The notes under the pieces were generated by a model that made no database searches, was not told where the DNA came from, and worked only from the letters and a program-made list of their open reading frames with translations. DNA of 64,000 bases from Shinella sp. GTDB lineage: Bacteria; Pseudomonadota; Alphaproteobacteria; Rhizobiales; Rhizobiaceae. Where the stretch lies: the NCBI GenBank assembly GCA_003248775.1, contig QFQX01000010.1, positions 70,468 through 134,467 on the forward strand, given 5' to 3'. Position numbers and translations under genes: made by a program. Positions within the stretch are counted from its first letter, which is position 1; every line of letters starts with the position of its first letter. Positions 26,147 to 33,875 of this stretch are shown here, piece by piece.

Positions 26147-28255
26147 TTGTCCGTCTTCAACAATCTGCCCGCTGCCCCGAGTGCTGCCAAAAAGCCTGTC
26201 ACCGACACCAGGCACGGCATCACCCGCACCGACGACTATGCCTGGATGCGGGCTGAAAACTGGCAGGCGATGTTCAAGGATTCGAGCCTGCTCGACGCTG
26301 AGTTGCGCAAATATCTGGAGGCCGAAAACGCCTATATGGAAGCGGCCATGGCCGATACGAAGGACCTCCAGAAGGTCCTGTTTGTCGAAATGAAGGGGCG
26401 TATCAAGGAAGACGATTCGTCCATCCCGATGAAGGACGGCCCCTATGCCTACGGCACCGCCTTCGTCACCGGCGGCGAGCAGCCGCGTTATTTCCGCATT
26501 CCCCGCGATGCCGACCATAAGGACGAGGCAGGCCGGAAGCTTCTGCTCGATGGAGACAAGGAAGCCGCAGGCAAGGACTATTTCCGTCTCGCGGGTCTCG
26601 ACCATTCGAGCGACCATGCCCTCGGCATCTGGGGATATGACGACAAGGGCTCGGAATATTTCACGCTGCGCGTACGCAATCTCGAAACCGGCGAAGATCT
26701 GCCCGACGTGATCGAGAACACCGGCGGTGGCGGCGCATGGGCGCCGGATGGCAAGAGCTTCTTCTATACGCTGCAGGACGAGAACCATCGCCCGTCGAAG
26801 GTTTTCCATCACATCATCGGCCAGCCGCAGTCCGCGGACCGGCTCGTTTATGAGGAGGAGGACCCCGGCTTCTTCATGGGTGTCGGCGGCTCGCTGCTCG
26901 ACGATTACATCTATATCGACATCCACGATCACGAGACCTCGGAATATTACCTGCTCTCGACCAAGGATCTGACGGCGGAACCGAAGCTGGTGGCAAAGCG
27001 GGAGGAGGGCATCGAATATTCGATGACCGAAGGCGGCGACGTCTTCTATATCCTGACCAATGACGGCGGCGCCAAGGACTTCAAGATCATGGAGGCCCCG
27101 GTCGAAGCGCCGGGCAAGGAAAACTGGAAGGAGATCGTTCCCCATGAACCGGGCCGGCTGATCCTCTCCCACATGGCGTTTGCCCGCCATCTTCTCTGGC
27201 TGGAACGTCGCGACGGTCTGCCGGTCATCATGATCCGCGACCGCAGGTCCGGCGAGGAGCATGCCATCGCATTCGCCGAGGAGGCCTATTCGCTCGGCCT
27301 GCAGGGGGCTGCCGAATACGATACCGACGTCATCCGCTTCTCCTATTCGTCGATGACGACGCCGTCGCAGCTCTTCGACTACAACATGGTGACGCGCGAG
27401 CGCGTGCTATTGAAGACGCAGGAAGTTCCCTCCGGCCACAACCCGGATGATTACGTCACCCGCCGCGTCTTTGCCGAAGCCCATGACGGCGAGAAGGTGC
27501 CGGTCACGCTTCTCTATCGCAAGGATACCAAGCTCGACGGTTCCGCGCCCTGCCTGCTTTATGGTTACGGTGCCTATGGCATCACCATCCCGGCCGGCTT
27601 CAACACCAATTGCCTGTCGCTCGCCGATCGCGGCTTCGTCTATGCCATCGCGCATATCCGCGGCGGCAAGGACAAGGGCTTCTCCTGGTACGAAGACGGC
27701 AAGATGGAAAAGAAGGTCAACACCTTCAAGGATTTCATCTCCGTTGCCGACCATCTGGTGCAGGAGGGCTTCACTTCCTATAAAAACATCATTGCCGAGG
27801 GCGGTTCCGCCGGCGGCATGCTGATGGGTGCGGTCGCCAACATGGCGCCGGAGAAATTCGCCGGCATTATCGCCGCCGTTCCCTTTGTCGACGTCCTTAA
27901 CACCATGCTCGACGACACGCTGCCGCTCACCCCGCCGGAATGGCCGGAATGGGGCAACCCGATCGTATCGGAAGAGGAATATCGCTGGATCGCCGCCTAT
28001 TCGCCTTATGACAATGTCGGCGAGAAGCCCTATCCGCCGATCCTGGCGCTCTCCGGCCTCACCGACCCGCGCGTCACCTATTGGGAGCCGACCAAGTGGG
28101 TGGCGAAGCTGCGCGAGAAAACGACGGGTAACGCCCCGATCCTCCTGAAGACCAATATGGCCGCCGGCCACGGCGGCAAGTCCGGCCGCTTCCAGCGCCT
28201 CGAGGAAATCGCCTTCGAATACGCCTTCGCGATCAAGGTGGCGGGGAAGATGTAA
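26147..28255 (+). CDS. ptrB: Oligopeptidase B (S9A prolyl oligopeptidase family)
   Basis: A 702-residue cytoplasmic serine peptidase cleaving short peptides after basic residues. A seven-blade propeller fills roughly residues 70-410 and the alpha/beta-hydrolase part the rest. The triad is visible: Ser in EGGSAGGMLM, Asp in GLTDPRVTYWEP, His in AAGHGGKSGRFQ. The DDYAWMRAENW opening is typical of the family. The start is TTG, with AAGGAAGG upstream; the alternative ATGs nearby are out of frame. It is divergent from cyoA. Confidence 0.93.
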   Translation: MSVFNNLPAAPSAAKKPVTDTRHGITRTDDYAWMRAENWQAMFKDSSLLDAELRKYLEAENAYMEAAMADTKDLQKVLFVEMKGRIKEDDSSIPMKDGPYAYGTAFVTGGEQPRYFRIPRDADHKDEAGRKLLLDGDKEAAGKDYFRLAGLDHSSDHALGIWGYDDKGSEYFTLRVRNLETGEDLPDVIENTGGGGAWAPDGKSFFYTLQDENHRPSKVFHHIIGQPQSADRLVYEEEDPGFFMGVGGSLLDDYIYIDIHDHETSEYYLLSTKDLTAEPKLVAKREEGIEYSMTEGGDVFYILTNDGGAKDFKIMEAPVEAPGKENWKEIVPHEPGRLILSHMAFARHLLWLERRDGLPVIMIRDRRSGEEHAIAFAEEAYSLGLQGAAEYDTDVIRFSYSSMTTPSQLFDYNMVTRERVLLKTQEVPSGHNPDDYVTRRVFAEAHDGEKVPVTLLYRKDTKLDGSAPCLLYGYGAYGITIPAGFNTNCLSLADRGFVYAIAHIRGGKDKGFSWYEDGKMEKKVNTFKDFISVADHLVQEGFTSYKNIIAEGGSAGGMLMGAVANMAPEKFAGIIAAVPFVDVLNTMLDDTLPLTPPEWPEWGNPIVSEEEYRWIAAYSPYDNVGEKPYPPILALSGLTDPRVTYWEPTKWVAKLREKTTGNAPILLKTNMAAGHGGKSGRFQRLEEIAFEYAFAIKVAGKM

Positions 28256-28260
28256 TGAAC

Positions 28261-28296
28261 GAAGCGTCGTGCATCCTTCAGGACGCACGACGCTTC
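28261..28296 (+). terminator. Hairpin after oligopeptidase B
   Basis: GAAGCGTCGTGC and GCACGACGCTTC form a perfect 12-bp stem with a 12-nt loop, starting 5 bp after the stop codon and ending 24 bp before the next ATG. Only AGGTTTC follows, so termination may be partial. Confidence 0.55.
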
Positions 28297-28320
28297 AGGT
28301 TTCAAAAGGGAGGTCATGAC

Positions 28321-28842
28321 ATGACCGTCCACATTGCATTGCTTCGGGCCGTCAATGTCGGCGGGACTGGCAAGCTCCCGATGAGTGAGTTGAAGGCGCT
28401 CGCTGAAAGTCTTGGGCTCCGCGACGTCTCGACCTACATCCAGAGTGGCAACCTGATCTTTCGTGATGACGAGGACGCTGCGTCTGTCGTGGGGCGACTG
28501 GACGCGGCCCTGGCTGAGAAGCTTGGCAAGCCGCCGGGTGTTTTCGTACGCAGCGCCTCGGAACTCGACGCCATCCTTGCGGCCAATCCCTTTCCCGATG
28601 CAATCCCGAGTCAGTTGCTGGTGACCTTTTTCGCAGAACCGCTGCCGGACAATGCGCTATCCGGTTTGGTTGCGCCCGGTGGCGAGGAGGTCGTCGTCCT
28701 TGGGCGTGAGATCTATGTGCACTATCCGATCGGCGCCGGCCGGTCGCGGTTGAAGCTGCCGGTGCTCAAGCGCGGCACGGCGCGCAACATCAACACCGTG
28801 GCCAAGCTGTCGCAAATGGCGCACGCCCTCGGCGAGGTCTGA
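28321..28842 (+). CDS. DUF1697 domain-containing protein
   Basis: A 173-residue soluble protein with DUF1697 landmarks: HIALLRAVNVGGTGKLPMSE at the start, DVSTYIQSGNLIF, and the ending LKRGTARNINTVAKLSQMA. The ATG with AAAAGGGAGG is clearly the start; an upstream in-frame ATG would run through the hairpin. The biochemical role of this common family is unknown. It follows ptrB on the same strand. Confidence 0.9.
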   Translation: MTVHIALLRAVNVGGTGKLPMSELKALAESLGLRDVSTYIQSGNLIFRDDEDAASVVGRLDAALAEKLGKPPGVFVRSASELDAILAANPFPDAIPSQLLVTFFAEPLPDNALSGLVAPGGEEVVVLGREIYVHYPIGAGRSRLKLPVLKRGTARNINTVAKLSQMAHALGEV

Positions 28843-29018
28843 TCCGGACCGCTGAATTCCTTCAGGTAGACGAAACGTCTTGCGGCGCAGGAGTGCCATC
28901 TTGCGGCAACCTTGTCGCACCGTTCCGATTCGGTGCGCGTTACGCGCTTTTGAACTTTAGGCAAGCCTTGTTTGTGTCTCCCGCTTGCGAGGCGCAAGCT
29001 TCGCGCAAGCTTCAGTGG

Positions 29019-29033
29019 TTAACGAATGGTTAA
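29019..29033. promoter_or_regulatory. CtrA-type binding site (TTAA-N7-TTAA)
   Basis: TTAACGAATGGTTAA fits the alphaproteobacterial cell-cycle regulator CtrA site exactly, and its reverse complement reads TTAACCATTCGTTAA, the preferred form. It lies 23 bp before the start codon of a small orphan gene, where it could overlap the promoter. Confidence 0.65.
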
Positions 29034-29056
29034 TTTTTGAAACGAGAGCTTCCGAC

Positions 29057-29365
29057 ATGCGAATCGACAGCAGTCTGAACAGCTATTATTACCAGAACCG
29101 ATACATCCCCAGGTCTGCCGAGGGTGAAGACGGCGCGGGGGAGCAGACGCCTGCCTCGACGCCCCGCAGTGTCGGTTCGGGCGGTTTCAGCAGCTCGCTG
29201 GCTTCCAATTCGCTGGCAAGCGCTCTCTGGGTAGTGGAGGGCGGACGCAAGCCCGTGGCATCTATGACGCAGCGGGTCATGGTGACCGACGACCGCAGCG
29301 ATGCCCAGAAGGTCGAGGACCTTTACCGGGAATACGAGCCGAGTCTCGAGGACTACGACGCTTGA
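29057..29365 (+). CDS. Hypothetical small protein downstream of a CtrA box
   Basis: A 102-residue polar protein I do not recognise. It opens MRIDSSLNSYYYQNRYIPRS, has a Gly/Ser-rich middle and ends in an acidic helix (DAQKVEDLYREYEPSLEDYD). No signal peptide or membrane helix. It has its own terminator 26 bp after the stop and a CtrA-type site just upstream, so it is a single-gene unit possibly expressed in a cell-cycle-dependent way. The tyrosine-rich start recalls small flagellar or polar rhizobial proteins, but this is only an impression. Confidence 0.65.
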   Translation: MRIDSSLNSYYYQNRYIPRSAEGEDGAGEQTPASTPRSVGSGGFSSSLASNSLASALWVVEGGRKPVASMTQRVMVTDDRSDAQKVEDLYREYEPSLEDYDA

Positions 29366-29390
29366 GTGTGTCGTTGAACTGCGGATGACC

Positions 29391-29415
29391 AAAGGCGCCT
29401 CGGGCGCCTTTTTTA
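29391..29415 (+). terminator. Rho-independent terminator of the small CtrA-box gene
   Basis: AAAGGCGCC, loop TCG and GGCGCCTTTTTT form a compact perfect stem with a strong T-run. Confidence 0.9.
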
Positions 29416-29461
29416 TGTCCGCAACCCGCCTCCTTGATTTCATCGGTGTGAAGTCCTAATT

Positions 29462-29478
29462 TCTCTAGAGACTAGAGA
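29462..29478. promoter_or_regulatory. Palindromic MerR-type operator
   Basis: TCTCTAG-AGA-CTAGAGA is a perfect 7-bp inverted repeat with a 3-nt spacer, 28 bp before the MerR start. The form (CTCTAG...CTAGAG) is that of metal-sensing MerR operators placed between -35 and -10. It indicates autoregulation of the MerR-cupin pair. Confidence 0.65.
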
Positions 29479-29505
29479 TTTCAGGGGCGGGAGAGGGTGC
29501 CGAAA

Positions 29506-29919
29506 ATGTTCTCGATTGGAGATTTGTCCCGCCGCACCGGGGTCAAGGTGCCGACGATCCGCTATTACGAGCAGATGGGTCTGATCGCGGCTGCCGACCG
29601 CACGGAAGGCAACCAGCGTCGATACGAGCAGGCCGATCTTGAGCGGCTTGCCTTCGTCCGCCACGCCCGAGATCTCGGTTTTCCGATCGATGCGATCCGC
29701 GAGCTTCTGGCGCTGGGTCGTCATCCCGACGAACCCTGTGAACGCGCCGACGATATCGCCCGTGAGCAACTGGTCGAGGTTCGCGAGAAGATCGCCCGCC
29801 TCAGGAAGCTTGAGGACGAACTGGAGCGCATCGCCTCCCATTGCGGAGCGCACAGCGTCGGCGAATGCTACGTCATTCGCGCGCTGTCCGATCACAGTCT
29901 CTGCAACCACGAGCATTGA
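29506..29919 (+). CDS. MerR-family transcriptional regulator
   Basis: A 137-residue regulator. The amino end is a MerR winged helix (FSIGDLSRRTGVKVPTIRYY), followed by a dimerisation coiled coil and a carboxyl tail with several Cys and His residues (SHCGAHSVGEC, then SLCNHEH), which looks like a metal- or thiol-sensing site. The ATG is preceded by GGGAGAGG; a GTG three codons earlier is in frame. The cupin gene begins 11 bp after the stop, so the two form an operon controlled by the palindrome upstream. Confidence 0.88.
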   Translation: MFSIGDLSRRTGVKVPTIRYYEQMGLIAAADRTEGNQRRYEQADLERLAFVRHARDLGFPIDAIRELLALGRHPDEPCERADDIAREQLVEVREKIARLRKLEDELERIASHCGAHSVGECYVIRALSDHSLCNHEH

Positions 29920-29929
29920 GGAGGTTTTC

Positions 29930-30388
29930 ATGCCAATGATCAGACAGCAGGATGCGCCACTCGAACAGGAAAACGGCAAGGGACCGAACGGCGAACTCGG
30001 CCCCTACAGCGCTAGGTTGCTCAGCGATGCCGGCGGGTTGACCCAGTTTGGCGCTTTCATCGAGACGCTTCCGCCCGGTTCCCGCTCGTCACGCAAGCAC
30101 TGGCACGAACGCGAGGACGAATTCGTCTTCGTCCTCTCCGGAACGGTCACTCTGCACGAGGGCGACCTGATCGCCGAGATGCAGCCGGGTGACAGCGCAA
30201 CCTTCAAGGCAGGTGTTGCTGCGGGGCATTGCCTGGAAAATCGCTCGGACGGCCCGGTCAGCTATCTCGTCGTCGGCACACGCTCGCCCGACGAGGTGGT
30301 GCATTATTCGGATGAGAACCTGAAACTGACGAAGATCGGCTTCGTCAAGCATTGGACCGACCGGGAAGGCAATCCCATCGTCCGGTAG
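29930..30388 (+). CDS. Cupin-domain protein
   Basis: A 152-residue single-cupin protein. Motif 1 is SRKHWHEREDEFVFVLSGTV with two histidines and a glutamate as likely metal ligands; motif 2 is MQPGDSATFKAGVAAGHCLE with a third histidine. It has a strong GGAGG site and follows the MerR gene. Enzymatic or simple metal/small-molecule binding roles are both possible. Its expression is presumably controlled by the adjacent MerR protein. Confidence 0.88.
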   Translation: MPMIRQQDAPLEQENGKGPNGELGPYSARLLSDAGGLTQFGAFIETLPPGSRSSRKHWHEREDEFVFVLSGTVTLHEGDLIAEMQPGDSATFKAGVAAGHCLENRSDGPVSYLVVGTRSPDEVVHYSDENLKLTKIGFVKHWTDREGNPIVR

Positions 30389-30396
30389 TCTTCGTA

Positions 30397-31320
30397 TCAG
30401 GCCGATACCGACCGGAAGAAGGTGATTGAACGGGATATGGCTCTCGGCAGGGCAGTGGTGTGATCGCCCTCGATCCGGCTGGCCTCGATCGGAAGTCCGG
30501 CGGCCTTTGCCCGCTTTTCCATCAACCGAGCGCCCTGATTGAGATGCGGCTCCTTGGTTCCGTGCATCAGATAGGTGGGGCATTTGAGGCTCTGCGCATA
30601 GCAGAGCGCGGTGCGAACCTCGAACTCGCGGACATCGCTGTCGTCGAAGCGGATATCCTCCGGATAGCGCCGGAAGAAGCGGAAGGCATTGGGATTGCCG
30701 GAAATCGGAACGGCGGCGCGGAAACGGTTCGACGCCATGGCCGACAGCATGGTCAGCGTGCCGCCGATGCTGTGGCCGGCGATGAACAGGCGGTTGCTAT
30801 CGACACCCGGCATGCCGGCAAGATGATCGGCCGCGGCCAGGACGTCATTCACCTCGTTATAAAAGCCGGAAAACGAACCCGCCTGTCCATTTTCTCCCCT
30901 GACCGTCGGCATCATGACCATGTAGCCGGAGTCGATATAGGGTTTCATCAGCGTCCAGTGGCCGGCTCCCATGGCATTGCCGCCGTGCAGGAACAGGACA
31001 CCGGGGCGCGGCTTTTGCGATGGCTGGTGTTTCGAAACCCATGCCGCAAGATGCAGGTTGCCATTGTGACCGGAGGTGTAGAAGACGCGCTCCGCATTGG
31101 CCGGAGGATCGAGCGTCTCGTATTTGTCCGGTGCCGGCCCCTTGGTCAAAAGATGGGTGTGGAAGGCTTGCCGATCGTGCGCATAGTCCCTGCCGATCAG
31201 CGGCGGGTTCACGGCGGTATCGAGCGCGCTGGCGATGTCAGGCAGCAACATGCCGCCGAGCAGTCCGCCGATAACGGTTCTGCGCGAGATCGTTTTTTCG
31301 AAATTCCGATCAGATGTCAT
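30397..31320 (-). CDS. Alpha/beta hydrolase with Tat-type signal
   Basis: A 307-residue exported hydrolase. Residues 1-34 hold a twin-arginine-type signal (SRRTVIGGLLGGMLLPDIAS). The catalytic domain shows the oxyanion loop FLHGGNAMG, the nucleophile elbow FIAGHSIGGTL (Ser) and a late histidine in IEGDHTTALP; the acid is probably in the MHGTKEPHLN region. It resembles dienelactone hydrolase/prolyl oligopeptidase-type esterases. The substrate is unknown. It converges on the cupin gene with 8 bp between stops. Confidence 0.87.
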   Translation of the reverse strand: MTSDRNFEKTISRRTVIGGLLGGMLLPDIASALDTAVNPPLIGRDYAHDRQAFHTHLLTKGPAPDKYETLDPPANAERVFYTSGHNGNLHLAAWVSKHQPSQKPRPGVLFLHGGNAMGAGHWTLMKPYIDSGYMVMMPTVRGENGQAGSFSGFYNEVNDVLAAADHLAGMPGVDSNRLFIAGHSIGGTLTMLSAMASNRFRAAVPISGNPNAFRFFRRYPEDIRFDDSDVREFEVRTALCYAQSLKCPTYLMHGTKEPHLNQGARLMEKRAKAAGLPIEASRIEGDHTTALPRAISRSITFFRSVSA

Positions 31321-31632
31321 GACTGTGATCCACAAGATCCAAGCCCTCTTATTCTTGCGCGCTTTTCGGCAAAGACAAGGCACGATATCGTTACGGTTCG
31401 GTAGAAAATGGCGGCTTCGGCTCGCGCAGGTTTCGCCCGTTGACAATCGATTGAAATGGGTGCATTGCATGCGGCCATGATCGACGCACGCGCAACCATC
31501 TCCTGCACGTATTTTTGGGCCTACCGGTAACCGGCGGCCCGACAGATCATCTTGTCAACAGGCCGCCGTCAGGCGGCCTTGTTGTTTTCAGCAGCTCTCC
31601 CTGATGGCGGTAACCGAAAAAGGGAAGCGAAA
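31321..31632. other. 312-bp intergenic region with an orphan terminator
   Basis: Between divergent hydrolase and GNAT genes. The left part is AT-richer and promoter-like; the right part carries a GGTAACCGGC stretch and a strong terminator. No reading frame is convincing. A short + strand RNA ending at the terminator is possible. Confidence 0.5.
31560..31588 (+). terminator. Rho-independent terminator upstream of a GNAT gene
   Basis: AGGCCGCC and GGCGGCCT form an 8-bp stem followed by TGTTGTTTT. It lies 45 bp before the GNAT start with no gene ahead of it on the + strand. Confidence 0.65.
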
Positions 31633-32121
31633 ATGACCGAAGATACCGATATCACCATGCCACGGCCCCCGGTCGTGATCATCCGCGCCGCCAAGCGTCA
31701 GGATATGCCGGCGCTCAACGAAATGATTGCCGCGCTCGCGGCCCATCATGGCGATGCGTCGGCCATGACGCCGGAAAAGCTGGAGCGCGACCTTTTCGGC
31801 CCCATGCCATGGATTTCCGCCCTTGTCGCCGATAGCGGCGAAGGCCTGATCGGCTACGCCATTCTGGTTCCGCTCTACAAGGCGCAGGAAGCCAAGCGCG
31901 GCATGGACCTGCATCACCTCTATGTCCGCGACGGCCAGCGCGGCAACGGCATCGGCCAGCATCTCGTCGCGCGGGCCAAAGAGATGGCGCGCCAGTCCGG
32001 TTGCGACTACCTGTCCGTCAGCGCCGCCACCGGCAATTTCGCGGCCCATCGCTTCTACGAGCACATGGATTTCGTTCCGCGTCCGGTAACCGGCATGCGC
32101 TACATGCAGGCTCTTTCCTGA
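31633..32121 (+). CDS. GNAT-family N-acetyltransferase
   Basis: A 162-residue GCN5-related acetyltransferase. Motif A, the acetyl-CoA pyrophosphate loop, is LYVRDGQRGNGIGQHLVARA; the closing strand-helix is SVSAATGNFAAHRFYEHMDF. The start is the ATG after AAAGGGAAG. The acceptor is unknown; bacterial relatives act on polyamines, amino acids or antibiotics. Directly downstream lies the remnant of a DJ-1/PfpI gene. Confidence 0.88.
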   Translation: MTEDTDITMPRPPVVIIRAAKRQDMPALNEMIAALAAHHGDASAMTPEKLERDLFGPMPWISALVADSGEGLIGYAILVPLYKAQEAKRGMDLHHLYVRDGQRGNGIGQHLVARAKEMARQSGCDYLSVSAATGNFAAHRFYEHMDFVPRPVTGMRYMQALS

Positions 32122-32194
32122 ATGTAGAAGCCCGGACTGTCGTGGCCCTGAGTCTCGACAGCATACGAAACACTGTTTGCCGAAGGAAGATCGC

Positions 32195-32430
32195 ATGCCC
32201 CGCATTATCGTCGCCCTGCAGGACGACTTCGCCGATTGGGATCCGCATTCCTGACGGCCGCCGCGCGAAGGCAGGGTTGTCGGCGGCATCTGCGCGGCGG
32301 CAAGCACGCTTGCCGCGACCGGCGTTCTGGATGGTGTTGCGCACACAGGCAATTCGCTTGCCTCGCACAGCAAGCATCCCGGCTATCACGGTGCCGGTCG
32401 ACGTATCGCCTGCCATGCAGCAGTCGAGAA
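32195..32430 (+). pseudogene. Decayed DJ-1/PfpI-family gene (internal deletion)
   Basis: From an ATG with GGAAGA upstream the frame reads MPRIIVALQDDFADWDPHS and then stops. In the same frame, 22 bases further, it resumes as VVGGICAAASTLAATGVLDG and VAHTGNSLASHSKHPGYHGA, the cysteine-elbow region and next helix of type 1 glutamine-amidotransferase-like DJ-1/PfpI proteins. In intact members about 80 residues separate these parts, so a deletion of that order plus a stop codon has inactivated it. The 3' end is degenerate. Confidence 0.65.
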
Positions 32431-32456
32431 ATTCCAGGCTGTGAGGCCGTTCTGCG

Positions 32457-32681
32457 TCAGTGCCGGACCGGCGGATTCTCCGACCATTTCTGCAGCGTCG
32501 TCTTGATCAGGATGAGCGCCGCCTGCTGGGCGTGGTCCCGTTCTCGCGGATCGACGATGCCGGAAAGCCGTTTTTCGAACGCGGTGACTGTCTCGCTTAC
32601 CCAGCGATGCAGGGCCGGGTCGGGATAGCTGTGAAGCAACGAGCGCAATGCGCTTTCCATTCGACGTCGTTCGATGCTCAT
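32457..32681 (-). CDS. Hypothetical small protein
   Basis: A 74-residue charged, helical protein with no recognised domain (MSIERRRMESALRSLLHSYP, then ETVTAFEKRLSGIVDPRERD). The ATG has a GGAGAG site 10 bases upstream; an in-frame TTG six codons earlier would use up that site. Codon use is like its neighbours, which supports it being real. It overlaps the 3' flank of the pseudogene. Function unknown. Confidence 0.5.
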   Translation of the reverse strand: MSIERRRMESALRSLLHSYPDPALHRWVSETVTAFEKRLSGIVDPRERDHAQQAALILIKTTLQKWSENPPVRH

Positions 32682-32856
32682 GCCGTTTTCGCTCTCCAAG
32701 TGATGGAGGGCATTTTGTCGGCTCAGGCTTGCGCGATGCTGTATTTTAGAATTCTTGCAGCGACGCTTCCGTTTTGCCCAGTCGATCCGGCGTCATTTCC
32801 CGGTCAGCCTGAAAGGGCGGGGCGCTGACTGCGAAGCGCCTCGCCTTCGGACCCGG

Positions 32857-33774
32857 TTATTTCACCGCCGGTATCGCCTTCAGATAGGCGGCGATTGCCT
32901 CACGGTCATCGGCGGTAATCGCCGCCATGTTCTTCTGCACCTCGACCATGGAGCCGCCAACGCTGTCGAAGTCGGGCGTAAAGCCGGTTTCGAGATAGCC
33001 GACAATATCGCCCTCGGACCACGAGCCGATGCTTTCCGAGCCGGGCGTGATGTTGGGGATCTTGCCTTCGCCTTCCGGGTTCGGGCCACCCGCCAGCCAC
33101 TTGCCGGCCTCGAAACCGCCAAGCGCGTCGCGCGGCGTGTGGCATTCGCCGCAATGGCCCGGCCCCTCGACCAGATACTGGCCACGCTTCAGCTTGTCGT
33201 CGCGAGCGGTGAGCGTGACGCGCGGCGCGTCGTTGAAGTAGAGGAATTTCCAGCCGCCGAGAGCAAGGCGGATGTTGAAGGGGAACGGCAGTTCATGCGC
33301 GGGTGCCACGGTATCGCTGGCCGGCACGGTCTTGAGGAAGCCGTAGAGGTCGTTGATATCCTTCGGCGTCATGCGCGCATAGGAGCCATAGGGGAACGAC
33401 GGGTAAAGATGTTCGCCGTTGCGGCCGATGCCGCGGGTCATAGCGTCGCCGAATTCCGCAAGCGTCCAGCCGCCGATGCCGGCCGTCGGACTGCTGGAGA
33501 TATTGGGCGCGTGGAATGTGCCGAACGGGCTCTTCAGCGGCGCGCCGCCGGAAAGGATCAGTCGCGCATCGCCTTCCGAGCCGGGTGCCGCATGACAGCT
33601 TGCGCAGCCGCCGGCGAAAAACACCTCACGTCCGTTGACGAGATCCGGTTCGCCGAGATTTGCCCAGTGCGAGGGATCCTGTCTCGTTGGCGCGGTAATG
33701 AACACGAAGGCAGCGGCTCCCGCCGCGCCAAGTGCGACCAGGGCGCCAAGTCCCTTCAGCAGTTTCGATGCCAT
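32857..33774 (-). CDS. Membrane-anchored diheme cytochrome c
   Basis: A 305-residue protein with an uncleaved amino-terminal anchor (about residues 8-28) and two c-type heme sites, CASCH at residues 57-61 and CGECH near residue 205. Met ligands could be in RMTPKDIND and other segments. The layout resembles the diheme electron-transfer subunits of periplasmic dehydrogenases (gluconate/alcohol dehydrogenase type), but no dehydrogenase is adjacent. It follows the cytochrome c' gene across a hairpin. Confidence 0.88.
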   Translation of the reverse strand: MASKLLKGLGALVALGAAGAAAFVFITAPTRQDPSHWANLGEPDLVNGREVFFAGGCASCHAAPGSEGDARLILSGGAPLKSPFGTFHAPNISSSPTAGIGGWTLAEFGDAMTRGIGRNGEHLYPSFPYGSYARMTPKDINDLYGFLKTVPASDTVAPAHELPFPFNIRLALGGWKFLYFNDAPRVTLTARDDKLKRGQYLVEGPGHCGECHTPRDALGGFEAGKWLAGGPNPEGEGKIPNITPGSESIGSWSEGDIVGYLETGFTPDFDSVGGSMVEVQKNMAAITADDREAIAAYLKAIPAVK

Positions 33775-33812
33775 GGTACCCTCCAGCCTTTCTTGTCTTG
33801 TAAGAACAACGC

Positions 33813-33869
33813 GGCGAAATGCCGGTGCCGGCCCTGCTTCACGCAAGGTGCGGCGGCCGGCATTTCGCC
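33813..33869 (-). other. Long-armed intercistronic hairpin between cytochrome genes
   Basis: GGCGAAATGCCGG (33813-33825) and CCGGCATTTCGCC (33857-33869) form a perfect 13-bp stem around a 31-nt loop. It starts 7 bp after the cytochrome c' stop in the direction of transcription. No T-run follows, so message protection or partial attenuation is likelier than termination. Confidence 0.6.
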
Positions 33870-33875
33870 CGACGT

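Noticed and set aside
25967..27262. 431-codon - strand frame running from ptrB into the cyo promoter region
   Set aside because: Antisense to oligopeptidase B; would start inside the conserved propeller and reads through the FNR box.
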